Counted from the stretch's first letter, positions 46,052-57,960 are shown. The stretch: 64,000 nt of DNA from Acheta domesticus (GCA_031308135.1 JAHLJT010008756.1:79376130-79440129); one strand, 5' to 3'. Program-made: numbers and translations. Notes: generated from the letters alone by a model not told the origin.

Positions 46052-46287
46052 TATATAAAATATCATTTTCAACAATTTTACTCTCTGATAATATCGTGCT
46101 GTATAATTCAACTTTAAGAGTTGGCGATTGGAGATTCAATAAAATATAACACTTTAGTGTAAGAGGAAAGTCAATATAACGATTCTATAATTGAACGGAC
46201 AGCAGCTTTCTGAGCCCAGAGATCTGTATAATTCAAAATCGATCCTCAATGATTTCCGAATGAAGGAGTCAGATTCGCCAGACGTAA
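46052..46287 (-). repeat. Right arm of 240-bp inverted pair
   Basis: It is the inverted counterpart of 43611-43852. Immediately inside it (45962-46009) is a (CT)24 run. No target duplication is seen outside the TTACGTCTGG termini. Confidence 0.75.
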
Positions 46288-47179
46288 TGTAATGTATTAA
46301 AATAATAATTAAATTTAATCAATGGAAATAGTTCTATTTGACGGAAACAGTTCTGAGAAAGTTGTTCTCTAAGAACTAGTGGTACTCCGAAAGCATATGC
46401 TTTAAGCAGCATAGTATTATTTATAACGGTTATGTAAAATTTTGATACTGCTATCTGTATCCTTCTCATTTTTCAGCCATTTCATGAAGAACACTTTTAA
46501 GCAAAAAAAGAGCGCAATATTCAACTTTTCAAGTTTTCTGCATATAATGATTAACGGACTGATACCATATGGTAAAATGGAATGATAAATGTGTATTTAC
46601 AAACACACTAGACTCCACTCAAGGGTAAAAATGTTCAATAAAAAACGTTTTCGCTATGAAAAGAAATAAACCTCGCTTTCAGATTCGTTTCTTATTTATT
46701 TACACAGATGGTGATTATATACGTTAGTTTAACTTTACGTTACACACGTATAAAGGATTAATAGCTAATTTAAATTAAAACTTAGGACTATTACATTGGT
46801 TGAGGTTACCCCTTTAGTCGAGATCTTGTCCGGAGAATTTCTCGAGGAAAATGTGAAAAGGATTATTTGGTATTCTGGTTACACGTGAAGGATTTTTGCC
46901 GAGTCTGTGTTCTGTTAGTGAAGGGATTTGGGATGTGTCTGAGGAAAAGTTAATAGCTATTTAGATGATGTGATGATTTATAGTCTCCAGGTTAAATTCT
47001 TTACGTAATTGTTTAATGGTGACATACCATGAAACATTTAAGGAATTGGTTTTGTACCGTTTGCAGTTTTCTTTCGTTTTTCTCTTGCTGCATTTAACCA
47101 GATTAAGTAGACGTATAACAGTTAGGGACATATTATTGCTTTGTATATTGTTAATACTGAAATGTTTGGTAAGGGGTGG
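46288..47179. other. Intron 1, no gene
   Basis: AT-rich; a retroposon-like TTATTTATTT run at 46690 could be an old tail. Confidence 0.4.
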
Positions 47180-47187
47180 ATCTGGGT

Positions 47188-47330
47188 CATTGGTGGATCT
47201 AGCCGATCATTTTTTGGGGAAGGGAGATCATAAATTTTTGTAAAATAATAAACATCACTGTTAAGATATTCCATTTTAATTTTGTAGTGTATACATGCCC
47301 CCCATGACCCCCTCCCTGGAACCGCCACTG
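47188..47330. mobile_element. hAT MITE, 143 bp, perfect 8-bp target duplication
   Basis: The duplication ATCTGGGT flanks it at 47180-47187 and 47331-47338. The ends are CATTGGTGGATCTAG and, inward from the right, CAGTGGCGGTTCCAGGG. The right end with its GGGGGTCATGGGGGGCAT block closely resembles the sequence at 10164-10200, a related element. Confidence 0.85.
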
Positions 47331-47338
47331 ATCTGGGT

Positions 47339-47999
47339 ACATCACAACTTTACATGACAACTTTAGCCATGTTACCACGCCCCAATACATGCGAAACAAA
47401 GTATCATTAAATTTACGTAGCTCTGCTTCGTATTGGCTTTTTTTATAATATTGTATGTACTGTTTCTTGCTAAAAAATATGGCATTCTATTTTAGTAATT
47501 AGGTTAAGACATCTGATACATTTTACGTTAATAATGTTCCGGATACAACCATTTCATTTCATAGGAAGAAATAAAATCTAAATGAAAACCAAATTGTAAT
47601 ATATCTGCCACACTAGGAAAAGCTTTGTTTGAACAAAATCACTTTTTACTTTTTATCAAGTCAACTGTAAAATTATGTGAATAACCTTCTGATACTTCTC
47701 TACCTACTTCTCTACTACTCTAAACCTTCTTTTCTTTTCATATCAGAGGTGGAGTTAAAATAATTTGTGAAATATTACCATTCTCTCTATTGGATTGTTA
47801 ATAGTAATCGACTCTCAATACCCACCAACTCAAATTTTAAAGAGAAGCAGTGAGTGAGAGCAGAAGAAAAATAAAAGGAAGATATGAAGGAGAATCAACT
47901 CTGTTCTAAGAAACGAAGGGAGAGGTAAGAACCTTTGGGAGACCGAGTACTTCAGTCGTGCTGTTCCAGGAAAAGAACCAGTGGTGCTTCATAAGCACA
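47339..47999. other. Intron 1, no feature recognised
   Basis: AT-rich unique sequence. Confidence 0.5.
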
Positions 48000-48395
48000 T
48001 TCTTTTTCTCATTATTTCCATTTTTTCTCGAAACTTCAGAAAGTTCAACGAAAGTTAGACCTGTGCCATTATTTTAATTGTTCCTTGTTTTATTCGTGAA
48101 GGAATTTCAACCAAAATGAGACCATCCCCAGTCTCTTAACCGTTCTGTAGTCTACAGTTTAGTCTATCGATTGAACGGCTTCGGCACTAGCTTTGACTAC
48201 AGACGGACAGACGGACGGACGGATTGGCAGACGGACGAAGTGGCGGACGGGCGGAAGATTTTTGTGAATGTAGGAATATGATTTATCCACTTTTTTGTTA
48301 CCAGGGTCCTGCAATTAGAGTTTTCTGTCAAAACTTCTCCGTTTCCGTCGCACGTTTACAATACTTTCTCTTCTTACGAACGAAGGGTGAGACAG
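48000..48395. repeat. Dispersed repeat family B, copy with (GACG)n
   Basis: It matches 5600-6250 at both sides (AAAGTTCAACGAAAG; TCCACTTTTTTGTTACCAGG; CTTTCTCTTCTTACGAA). The middle is replaced by a GACG-rich simple repeat (48198-48255). Confidence 0.5.
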
Positions 48396-50181
48396 TAAAA
48401 TAGCTCGATGTAAACTTCAGGACACGCACAATTGAAAGCAAAAGAAAGCCATGAGGATAAGCATAAATGGGCGAATGTTTATCTGTGTTACAAAAAATGT
48501 GTTATAAAAAAGGATAGGACAAGAATGAAGAACGGAAGGAGTGAGTAAGGAATAGAGATTGCAATTCTTCAAAGTATATCGCGCAAAGGAGGGTCCTAAT
48601 GGAAGAGGGAGAAGGGAAAAGTGAAAGGTTGAAGCAAATATGGAGAAATAGGGAAAGCAAGGGATCTGTCGTTTTGTTGCACGTCGCGAAAACAGTAATG
48701 TTATATAAAAGAAAGCACTGAAATAAAATAAAAAAAACAACGATAAGTACTTATGAAGAGTAACGAATTCCAATTGTATTCTCTGGGAGATAATCAGAAC
48801 TGAAGAAAGAAAATAAAAGATCTAAAAGTCGAAATTGCAACACTCACGGATTGTAACATTCCGTTCGCACTTCTTCTAAATGGTAAGGCAGTAATAAGTA
48901 AAATGAAAAAGGCCAAAGAATGTAAAATGCTCCGGATAGACACTAGAGCTGTAGTTACGAAACTATTAAGTTACAGAATCAGTAATACTAAGCAAACGTG
49001 GCTGAATGGGATGCAATAAAAAGGCAAAAATAAAAGGTGAAAGTGGTGAAAGGACTACAGAACTCTAATCGCACTTTTCGCGAAACGTGAAAGCAGAATG
49101 GGAAAAAAGACTGATGGACGAGCCGGAGGGAGAGATGGAGCACGTGGAACCTGCCGCGCCAGCGTCGTTAAAGCCTGCATGTCGTCTGCTAGAGAGATCT
49201 ATACCCCTGGGGACCGTTCGGCGACCTGGGACACACCTGTAACGCGGATGGAACACCCACGCCCAGGGAAGAGGTAACGAGAGAAGGGCTGAAAGATCCT
49301 AAAGGAGATAAAAACGGCAATTCGGGGGCAGGTGCGGCAAGATTGCTTTCTGTGAGTAATGTTTGGCCCGTGCCTCGACAATTTTATGAATCAGAAAGAG
49401 GGTTATTAAGATGATAGAAATCGTGGAAATGCTGAACATTTAACTACGCGTTTTACACTCATTTTTAGTTCTCTTTCCTATTTTCGTTCATTATAAGTTT
49501 TACTGGGCAATCAACTAATTCTTTAATATAGATTTAAGATGTGAGAAACATTATATAATACAATTATTCTTGTATAGCATTCTAAAACAAACAGGTTATT
49601 ACTTCCGTAAGTATATTCTACGTTTTATTTTTATCATTTAAATCAGAAGTATCATCTCTGTCAGATAAAATGATCTTGAAAAGGAATAAAAAGAAACAAT
49701 GAATCAACTGAAACTAATGACGTCCTTAAGTCATTAGCTCAACGAGATATTTGAACACGTAGATTCGACTAGTGGCGTATAAAATAAAATACTCATTATT
49801 CACTGCCATTGGATTCATCATGTACTAGCTCCGAATGCTTTCACTTTCTGTATTGGATGTAATAGTGTGCAAGACATTCTTCATTAAGCTCATTTATTTT
49901 AAATAAAATGTAAGTGGCACGATCACTTACTAATTCTCAAACTAAATCGTTGCGAAATCAATAATAAGGTAACGACGAGTAACATTGCCAGGGATTAAAC
50001 GTTGCCACAACTTCAAAAAAATTAAGTAGCGCAGTCTGTGTCGTAAATTTATTTGCTGGCTGTGTTCCCATAGTTAGCTACCTCTCTTATAAACATTGTA
50101 TTCAATCGTTTGTTGCCTTAGGTTGCAGTTGTAACCTCAATGTCCGTAAAAATGTATGGTGTGTTGTGATATAGCCAAATA
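48396..50181. other. Intron 1, purine-rich then AT-rich
   Basis: The plus strand is purine-rich at 48420-49330 and AT-rich afterwards. Apart from repeat C no feature is recognised. Confidence 0.45.
49056..49135 (+). repeat. Short dispersed repeat C, copy 1
   Basis: GAACTCTAATCGCACTTTT and the following purine-rich part with GACNGGCGAG-like spacing match 50417-50500. Confidence 0.45.
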
Positions 50182-50395
50182 TTGCTCCCTATTGGAGAAA
50201 GCCTTCCCTCTCCATTTTTTGTCCGTGACCTTGGTGCGCCAAGAACGAAAAACCCAAGTATAAGTAACTCCTTTTTTACACACCTCGAGGGAAAAGAAGC
50301 ATTGGTAGATCCAAAAGAGGATGGAGTGATCAACGAGTGGCAACAGACCAACAGGTCTAATGCCTGAGGGAGAAGAAGAAGAAGAAGTAGTATGT
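50182..50395 (+). mobile_element. Possible LINE 3' end with GAA tail
   Basis: A short open stretch ends ...INEWQQTNRSNA, followed closely by GAGGGAGAAGAAGAAGAAG. Such GAA tails close the LINE fragment at 56260 too. The coding part is not recognised, so this is a weak call. Confidence 0.3.
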
Positions 50396-50416
50396 AAAAT
50401 TAGAAAAAGAAATTTA

Positions 50417-50500
50417 GAACTCTAATCGCATTTTGTCCGGTCGAGAAAGCGTAATGAAACAAGACCGACGGGCGAGTCGATCAATATCTCACGGGCGTCT
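50417..50500 (+). repeat. Short dispersed repeat C, copy 2
   Basis: GAACTCTAATCGCATTTTG, then GAGAAAGCGTAATG and ACGGGCGAGTC, match 49056-49135 in the same orientation, 1.36 kb apart. Confidence 0.45.
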
Positions 50501-50653
50501 GCGCTTCCCCGCTTCGTTTGCGATATCAGTTTCAATGTTTTAAAAAACTTGATATTTTAAACATCGATATACTTAAAGCCAATGTTTTTATCATCGATGC
50601 CCAGGCCCTGACAAAAAACGAAAAAACAACTCTAAATGCCAAATACATGCCTA

Positions 50654-50654
<1 letters not shown>

Positions 50655-50708
<54 letters not shown>
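50655..50708. repeat. (ATT)n microsatellite upstream of dehydrogenase exon 2
   Basis: About 18 ATT units end some 180 bp before the exon 2 acceptor. Confidence 0.95.
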
Positions 50709-50887
50709 GGTATTATTATTATATATTAATACTAATATTAATATTATTATTGTTATTGTTGTCTTCAACTTCAAAATAGAAAGACTAACAGCAAAAGCTG
50801 ACGAAGGAATTCGTGAGAAGTACAACGTGGAAAGGTGGCCACCCCACTAGAGGTGCTGACGCGTTGGGTGCGCGGCGTTGTGCGCAG

Positions 50888-51050
50888 GAGCAGGCCAAGG
50901 CGCTGCAGCCGGCGAGGCTGCTGGCGCGAAAGTGCGACGTGTCGCAGGAGGCCGACGTCAAGGCGTCGTTCGCCTGGGTGCGCGCGGCGCTGGGCGGCGT
51001 CGACGTGCTCGTCAACAACGCGGGCGTCATCAACGAGTCGCGTCTGTCCG
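50888..51050 (+). CDS. Short-chain dehydrogenase/reductase (DHRS11 / farnesol dehydrogenase-like), coding exon 2
   Basis: This exon supplies residues 45-98 and the first base of codon 99. It carries the cofactor-contacting Asp in KCDV (residue 61) and the NNAG motif at residues 87-90, the SDR signature that stabilises the central sheet. The acceptor is ...GTGCGCAG at 50886-50887 and has a poor pyrimidine tract. The donor is GTAAGC at 51051. With this acceptor, exon 1 and exon 2 join in phase 0 as ...ELVE-EQAKAL..., which fits the family without a gap. The exon is strongly GC-rich (roughly two thirds G+C) while the sequence on both sides is AT-rich, with a long (ATT)n run at 50655-50708 less than 200 bp upstream. 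It is separated from exon 1 by a 21.4-kb intron. The join rests on reading phase and family similarity, not on transcript evidence. Confidence 0.87.
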
Positions 51051-51889
51051 GTAAGCACTCGCGAATATAAAAACATTTTCCAAAGGAGTGGAATGAAATG
51101 GAATGCGGAATATTTATTTAACACTTATGTCTGTACTAATACAAGTGTATTAAACGACATGTAACTTGCATCGATGTCTCAAAAAGTAGTCTTTGAGTAG
51201 ATATGAAATTTCTATAGGTTTTTCTTCAGTATTATTACGGCAAAGTTTGGTAAGAATTAAATGCGGAAAATAAGTAATTTAAATATATGTTGATAGATGA
51301 ATCACGATCATTATTTTTCCTGTCAATAAGAGTAGATTTGTTCCTAATATATTTTGTCAGAGGCCAGTAGCCGTGCGGCAGAACTGGTACCTAATAAGTT
51401 TGTTCCTAATATACAGTATATTGCCAGAGGCCAGCACAATTGTAAGATAGAAAGTGTAAGATGTGTGTAAGATAAAAATATTTAATGTAGTAGCAATGTA
51501 CTGTAAAATAAAATAAAAGTCTTTTATTAAAATTTGAACAAATTACATTAAAAATAATAAACTTAAACAACACGATTTATATAAAATTGATCTTTTTCCT
51601 CTTTCACTAGAATAGGATATGAAGAAATACCGGGTAATGCCGGTTATTTTCTAATAAATACATAAATAAAGTCTTCGTTGCTGGTAACATTTATAAGATC
51701 GCGTGGCGGTATTTTCACCCCCCTTTTTAAGTCCTCAAAATTCGTAAATAAAGCAGGCATATAATGTGGAAAGCAAGTAGCCAAAATTATGAAACAATTC
51801 TTATTTACGCAGGTAACCTCTGCATGCTGTAGAGTTTAGAAACCTCTACAGTATGTTGTAATAAAAAATGAACACTTTTTGCCAATGAA
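51051..51889. other. Start of intron 2, no feature recognised
   Basis: AT-rich; a short direct repeat (GTTCCTAATATA...GCCAGAGGCCAG type) occurs at 51341-51375 and 51401-51435. Confidence 0.5.
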
Positions 51890-52480
51890 GTTATGGAAGG
51901 AGATTTTTTGAATGCAATTTTTTTACACATCTCTTATTGATAGTATTTAAAATTTTTATGTCGTATTTTATATCAAACTTTTACGTCGTTAATATTTACA
52001 TTAGCGATTATTTGTTCATAGTATTGTATTTAAGAGTACATGCGCCTTAAATAATGTCAAGTAAATTTCTCGAAAACTCAATATTTTTCTGTGAAAACCT
52101 GCTCAAAATTCTGTCTTTTCAGAAACGCTCCAACGCCATTTTCTCACAAATGGCTCCAAATTTTTTCTTCAAACTTCTGGAACGGATAGTGCTAATTGCT
52201 GTCTTTAATATGACGTAAAGTTTATTTGGAGGAATTTTTGTTTTTTTCAAAAATTACTCAAATGTAATTTTTTTAAAGATCTCTCACATCGTTAATATGC
52301 ACATTACCAGCAATTTGTAACCATTATTATACTTGTGAATGTAAGAGCTTCAAATGACTTTCAATGAAGGTTTTTGAAAACTCAAAAATTTACTGTGAAA
52401 AAGAGCTTCAAATTTCGCATTTTTAGTAGCGTTTAAACGCCATTTTCTTAAAAACTGCTCCAAATTTTTAAAAGAAAATT
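51890..52480. repeat. Diverged tandem duplication of a ~300-bp unit
   Basis: The order of blocks (CGTTAATATNNACATTA, GAAAACTCAA, CTGTGAAAA, CGCCATTTTCT, CTCCAAATTTTT) occurs at 51900-52175 and again at 52235-52475. The copies differ at roughly a quarter of positions. Confidence 0.6.
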
Positions 52481-52719
52481 GTCATTTAGGAGATTATTTT
52501 ACTTTTCATTAATATTCTAAACTTAATATTTCCGTTCTACCAAAGGAAACTGAAAAACTAAGAAAATTTCAAAAGAATGTGCTTAGGGCGGCGATTGATG
52601 GCAGCTGACATGAGTATGTGACAATTTCGAATAGGTAGCCCAGGCTCAAGAAAGTAGAAATCTAATACGGGAAAGTGTGTGCTATACTGCAGCTCCAAAC
52701 GTTTTTTTCTTAATTTATG

Positions 52720-52810
52720 AACTGGATGTATGAGCTTTTTCGTTATCACGGCATGAATTTTTTTCTGCCGAAAATTCGCCGTTTTTCACACAGCATTACA
52801 TAACTTTCCC
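52720..52810. repeat. Dispersed repeat family B, right part
   Basis: AGCTTTTTCGTTATCACGG and GCCGAAAATTCGCCGTTTTTC correspond to 6135-6200. Only about 90 bp is recognisable. Confidence 0.4.
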
Positions 52811-53979
52811 AATACCACGTATATTACTCCGTATATACGTTGGTATAAGGAAAACTAAAAGCACTCTATGGGCGACTTAACCTTACCGAACACTCAATGT
52901 TTTCTGCCCCTAACAAACACCACAGTTTAGTATAACAGTTGCGAAGCTCTAATGGGAGGAGAATTCATCCGTTTGACACTAGCGCTCCTGGTGGCCAGCA
53001 AGAGGCGTCGGTCTTTGAGGCTATACGAGATAATAGGGGACTGCCTAGTAATTCATAATTTTAATGCTTAACGTTTTAGAACACTTTGAAAACAGCACGT
53101 AGCCATGTGCATAACATCTAAAAACATTTGGTGGATACATAATAAAACGTTCATTCCAAGTTTATTATAAAATACAAATGTATTACTCTCAAAGAGAGAT
53201 GATAAAATCCACGCTTACTGAGCTAAAAATAAACATCTCAGCATTTTCTCTATTAATCAAAGAAAACTGCACAAAAAACCTTATTGAGATGGGGGTCCTA
53301 TACCTAAATGTTACAATAATATTTTAAAATAATAATAATAATAATAACAATAATTATAATAATATGATGATGATGATGATGATTTAAGCCATTGAATCTG
53401 TAAAGGGGCAGGGGCCTCCTGTCAGAACACATGGGTAGTTCTGCTTATCTTTTTAGGTGAACCAGTCTTTAAATGATTTTTTAACATGATAATAAATTAA
53501 AAATGATAAAATAGCATAAATCAAGATTTACATTGTATTTATTAGCTGACATAGAATTTTTCTTAACATAAAAATTATTGAACCGCCTAAAGTACAAAAA
53601 AACATTCACTAATAAATATAGAAGGTAAACAAGAAAACGGAATCAGTTTATTGAAAATGCGCATTGAAATAACATTCACAAACAATTTGTTTACGCTTTG
53701 CTTTTTGTATCTTTAGAAAATCTAAAGACGGATACATTTGGCGAATTCTTTTGATTGTTGCTACAATTTATAGCACTACAGGCATATCCGTATGTTGTTG
53801 GCATTTTTAATCATTCGTAAATGTATACAGGACGCAAATGTGATGAATCACAATTTAACATTGGCAAGTGAGCTAAGAGCGGGAAATAAATAATTTTCAT
53901 TTGATTCAACTCATTGCATCATAATTGCATTGCTATCACATACCATCAAGTAAACCCCGTGTTAACAGCATGCAAATAT
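52811..53979. other. Intron 2, no gene
   Basis: AT-rich with trinucleotide runs at 53330-53390. Confidence 0.5.
53330..53390. repeat. (AAT)n and (GATGAT)n microsatellite
   Basis: A run of AAT-type then GAT-type trinucleotides, possibly a decayed retroposon tail. Confidence 0.8.
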
Positions 53980-55214
53980 ACAGGGTGAGTCACGTAACTT
54001 TAGCACCTCCTGTAACCTTTGAACGGTTGAAGTTATTGCAATGCAGTTTTCACAGAAGTGCATGAGGGAATGGGGCTAATTGATACATGAATTCATTCTG
54101 TTTTACCACATGTATTTTACGAGATATTTGAGGTAACTTTGTTTTTTCAAATGGAACTATACCCATTTTTTCAGTCTATCATGACGAGCGTGAAAAAGCA
54201 AATCCAATTATACACATATTGTCATATGTTAGATAAGCATTTTTTTGAGTAACTTTGATTTTTGCGACTAGGGTTTAACGGATATTTTGAAAGTACTAAT
54301 AACAGTCCGCCACAGAAGGTCACATAGCACTCCACCGGCAAACGCGCTCGTGGGGACGGGAAGGGAAGGGATCTTAGTATTTGAAGATACGAAACATGTG
54401 CCAAATATTCACAAAACTGTTTCAGGTTTTTCCCTGAACTCTGCTTTCCATCCTTCCACATATTAATTTTTTTCGTCTTTCTTTGGTTGAAGGAATTGAA
54501 GGATTGAACATAAAGATTTGTCATAACTAAGTATTGTAATAAAATTGTTTATTACTTCAACTCCTTTTCATGAGGTTTTATATCACGAGATATTAATGGG
54601 ATCTTGAAGCAAAACACTATCAGAATAAATATTAAGACTGTACAAATATTGCATATGCTGAGCAAACACTTTAAATATTAATAAGCATATAATAATAACT
54701 TAGGGATGGAAACAAAATTATTTCAATACATACTACTTATGAAAATGGAGAAGGACTGAAAGCTGAGTTCAGGAAAAACAGCAACAGTTGTGTGAATATT
54801 TGGAATATTTCGTATCTTCAAGTACTAAACTTCCTTCCCTTCTCCAAGCGCGCGTTTGCCGGTGGAGCGCTGCGTGACCTTGTATGGCGGACTGTTACCA
54901 GTACATTCAAAATATCCGTTAAATCCTAGTCACAAAAATCAAAATTAATTTAAAAAATGCTTATCTAACATATAACAACATGTATATCATTGGATTTGTC
55001 TTTTTACACTCGTCATGATAGACTGAAAAAATATGTATAGTTCCATTTGAAAAAACAAAGTTACCTCAAATATCTCGTAAAATACATGTGGTAAAACAGA
55101 AATGAATGTATCAATTAGCCCTATTCCCTCATGCACTTCTGTGAAAACTGCATTGCAATAACTTCAACCGTTCAAAGGTTACAGGAGGTGCTAAAGTTAC
55201 GTGACTCACCCTGT
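53980..55214. mobile_element. Foldback / long-TIR MITE, 1.24 kb, ATAT-flanked
   Basis: The left arm 53980-54462 and right arm 54745-55214 are inverted copies, starting ACAGGGTGAGTCACG. ATAT stands directly outside both ends (53976-53979 and 55215-55218), a possible 4-bp target duplication. The arms share the segments CTCCTGTAACCTTTGAACGG, AGTCTATCATGACGAG and a purine-rich block near 54360, with scattered substitutions. The core of about 280 bp codes for nothing I recognise. It is a non-autonomous element in intron 2 of the dehydrogenase gene. Confidence 0.8.
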
Positions 55215-55218
55215 ATAT

Positions 55219-55734
55219 GCCGCACCTCAAAGAACTGGTGCTCCCACTTGCTCGCCACTAGGAGCGCTGAGGTCGCGCCGGACGAAAAAAGTTATAGGGA
55301 GCTTCGTAACTGTTATATTAAACTGTGCAAACACCAACTCGTATATTGTTTCGTGGTTCACCTGTCTTACGACCGTTGCGACCGGCCGCGGCGCCTCTGT
55401 AGGTGACTGCGAGAACCCTGTGTTCTGTATAATGAACTAAGATGAATGTGATTAGTGGACAACGACTGTGGCTTGTGGAAACTGCATTCGAAATTAATTT
55501 TGGAAACTGTATTCGAAATAGGTTTTGCAGTAGTCGTAGAGAACAAATATTCTTACATGAAGTAAATAAATTTCTCTAACACCTTTTGTAGGCACAAACC
55601 ACGTTTTGAGGTATCATTTTGTGCTGCTCAAGACATCAAAGTTCCCTGGATGGGTTATACTATGGGAACCCCAGATACAAATGGCGCCGAACCCCTGATA
55701 GGGATAAAAGGCAATGGCGTGATAGAAAAATACT
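55219..55734. other. Intron 2, possible LTR remnant
   Basis: ATACA at 55674-55678, an LTR-like end, is followed within one or two bases by TGGCGCCGAACCCCTGATAG, a primer-binding-site-like sequence. No second LTR or gag/pol is seen, so this is weak. Confidence 0.2.
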
Positions 55735-56270
55735 AATATGTTTAAGGAGAATTACTCCATGTCACTTATGAACAGGTTGAGAGTTATGAGTACCTGGGTA
55801 CAATTATATCAGAGGACGGCAGGTATGAGGATAAAATTAATAACAGAGTTAAGAAGGCAAATACCATCTTTTATCAAATAAGTACGTAAAAATTTCTTAC
55901 GCATGAAAGTTGGTACTAAAACTAAATTATTAATCTACAAGTCGGTATGTGTAACATTTTTTTTACGGAAAGTCTACCATGCAATACAAAAACATGAAGT
56001 AGAATAACAGCTACAGAAATGAAGTTTCTACGTAGAATAGTGGACAAAACTAGAAGGGACAGAATAAGAAATACTACTATCTGGACTAAACTAGGCCAGA
56101 GGGGAAAAGACTTGCTGCAAGACCCAGGGGAACCTAGGAAGGGTAAACAGCAGATGTCTGTCATAGGAATGGACTAACAAGGGAAGTAAAACATAAGGTA
56201 CATATGTCGGAATATGTCAAATGGCTATCCCGACGCTGAAAGGCACAAAGGGAAAGAAGAAGAAGATTTA
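55735..56270 (+). mobile_element. LINE fragment, endonuclease-reverse transcriptase C-terminus
   Basis: The plus-strand segment codes, with stops and frame changes, for VESYEYLGTIISEDGRYEDK, INNRVKKANTIFYQI, TKTKLLIYKSV, ATEMKFLRRIVDKTRRDR and IRNTTIWTKLG. This is the C-terminal region of insect LINE polymerases annotated as endonuclease-reverse transcriptase. It ends in GGAAAGAAGAAGAAG, a common 3' tail. It is 5'-truncated and inactive, in intron 2 of the dehydrogenase gene. Confidence 0.8.
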
Positions 56271-57589
56271 TGATTGACTCGGAGAATGTTCAATACTCAA
56301 TACCCTTTGAGCTCATTGGTATAAAAAATGTAACAAAATTAAGTGCGCTCCGAAGAGATCTGCGTGAGTGGTCCAAGGTGGGCAGAACACATACGTACTA
56401 TTAGCAAACTCAGCAAAACTACCCTGTTATATGCATACTTTAATTTAAAAAATGACTTATCATTTAAACAAACTTATTTACGATATATCTCTTCCGCTCT
56501 AAAACTTGCTGCCCCTTTTCTCTGAACTTCGCTTTTCCCTCAGATTTATCTTCTACGAATGATCTTATTTTCTGCTCGAGTCAATAGGATAACTTATTAA
56601 TTTCGCCAAAAGAATTAATAATAATAATAATGATAATACAATAATAATCAACTAAAGACATTGCATGTGAACAGTGCATAGCAAGACTAATTTTACAAAT
56701 ACGCTTAAACTTCGAAATTTTAGGATATGCAAAATCTATTTTTGCGTCTACCACATCATATTATATGAAAAAAAAATGAAATGGAAATCACGAGAGAATA
56801 TTAAAGCTACTCCCCATCTTCTTTAAGAAAATAATAAGAGCGGTATCATTTCATGAAAAGAGAATTGGCAGTCAAATGGTCTGGCAATCAGTATATAATA
56901 AAAGTGACCTTGACCTTCCCCTTGAACTGGAATTGAAGTCCGGTATGTTAGTGACATCGCCATTTACTTCATCGTCGTAGACGCCGTGAATTAACGTAAT
57001 AAACAACTACTTGCAAACTTAACCACAAATGTTTCTTTACATTCTACCGTAGCGCAAATTCTATAAATCAATTTTGACAATTGTAAGTTGATTCGAAAAT
57101 TTTCTACTTAACTGACTTTTATTAATAATAATCAATTGCAATAAAGTTTTTGTGTTAGTGAAATATGGTCAACATGCACCATCTCTTCACCAATTACCTT
57201 CCATTCAATAGTCTGCCTATTGACTGGCCCGTACAATACCATTTCATGAGTACAAGAGAGAAAGGTAAACTGATTTTTATTAATTCTTTTAATTTAAAAT
57301 TATTTTTTTTCGTACCTCGTGCTTGTATACTTGATACTATTTCCATCCAATGTAGATCATTTGATTAGTATTCATAATTTGATGTATAGTCTATTCTATT
57401 TCTTGATAATTCCAGTACACCTTATGTTTCCTCAATATTTCGATATTTCTAAACCATTACTTAACACATTACATATCAGAAACCGCATATTATCTGGTAT
57501 TGTATTTTTTCTCAGTGTCGTACTCTCCACCGTAAAACAACCAGAATGCTTTAAATCTCCGCAACTACGTTCCTTTCCGTTTCCATCCC
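56271..57589. other. Intron 2, no feature recognised
   Basis: AT-rich with short AAT runs near 56615-56640. Confidence 0.5.
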
Positions 57590-57960
57590 CCTGCCGGGTC
57601 TGAGTCGTCAATCCTCCTCCGTCCTCCTCCGTCCTCCCCGTCCTCGGCCCCTCGACCCGTCCTCAGGCAGCGGTGGCGGAGGCGGCGCGCGCCCCGACCT
57701 GCCTTGCATTCCGCGCGTGGCCGGGGCGCCCACGCGCCCGCCGCGTCCCGGAGGACCCCGGACTCGCCCCGGAGCCGCCCAGGGAAGGAAGCGGAGCGCC
57801 TCCGGACTCGGCCGGGAATCCGGGTCAGCGGCCGGAAGCGGCGCCGGGCTCCAGGATGCGCCTTCCCCCTTCCCTCCACGCCAGCTGCGGCTCGAGAGCG
57901 GCCTCGCGGCTGAGACACGATTGCAGGATTACGCAGGAGCACGGGGTGGTTGACTGGCAG
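57590..57960. other. CpG-rich island in intron 2
   Basis: A very GC-rich block (GGAGGCGGCGCGCGCC type) is open in several frames. No domain is recognised and the frames start without ATG. It may be a CpG island or an undetected first exon. Confidence 0.3.

Noticed and set aside
48198..48255. GACG-type repeats as a CRISPR-like array
   Set aside because: Simple tetranucleotide repeat without spacer structure in a eukaryotic intron.
50532..51124. Asn-repeat and Arg/Gln-rich minus-strand ORFs near exon 2
   Set aside because: Shadows of the (ATT)n run and of dehydrogenase exon 2.
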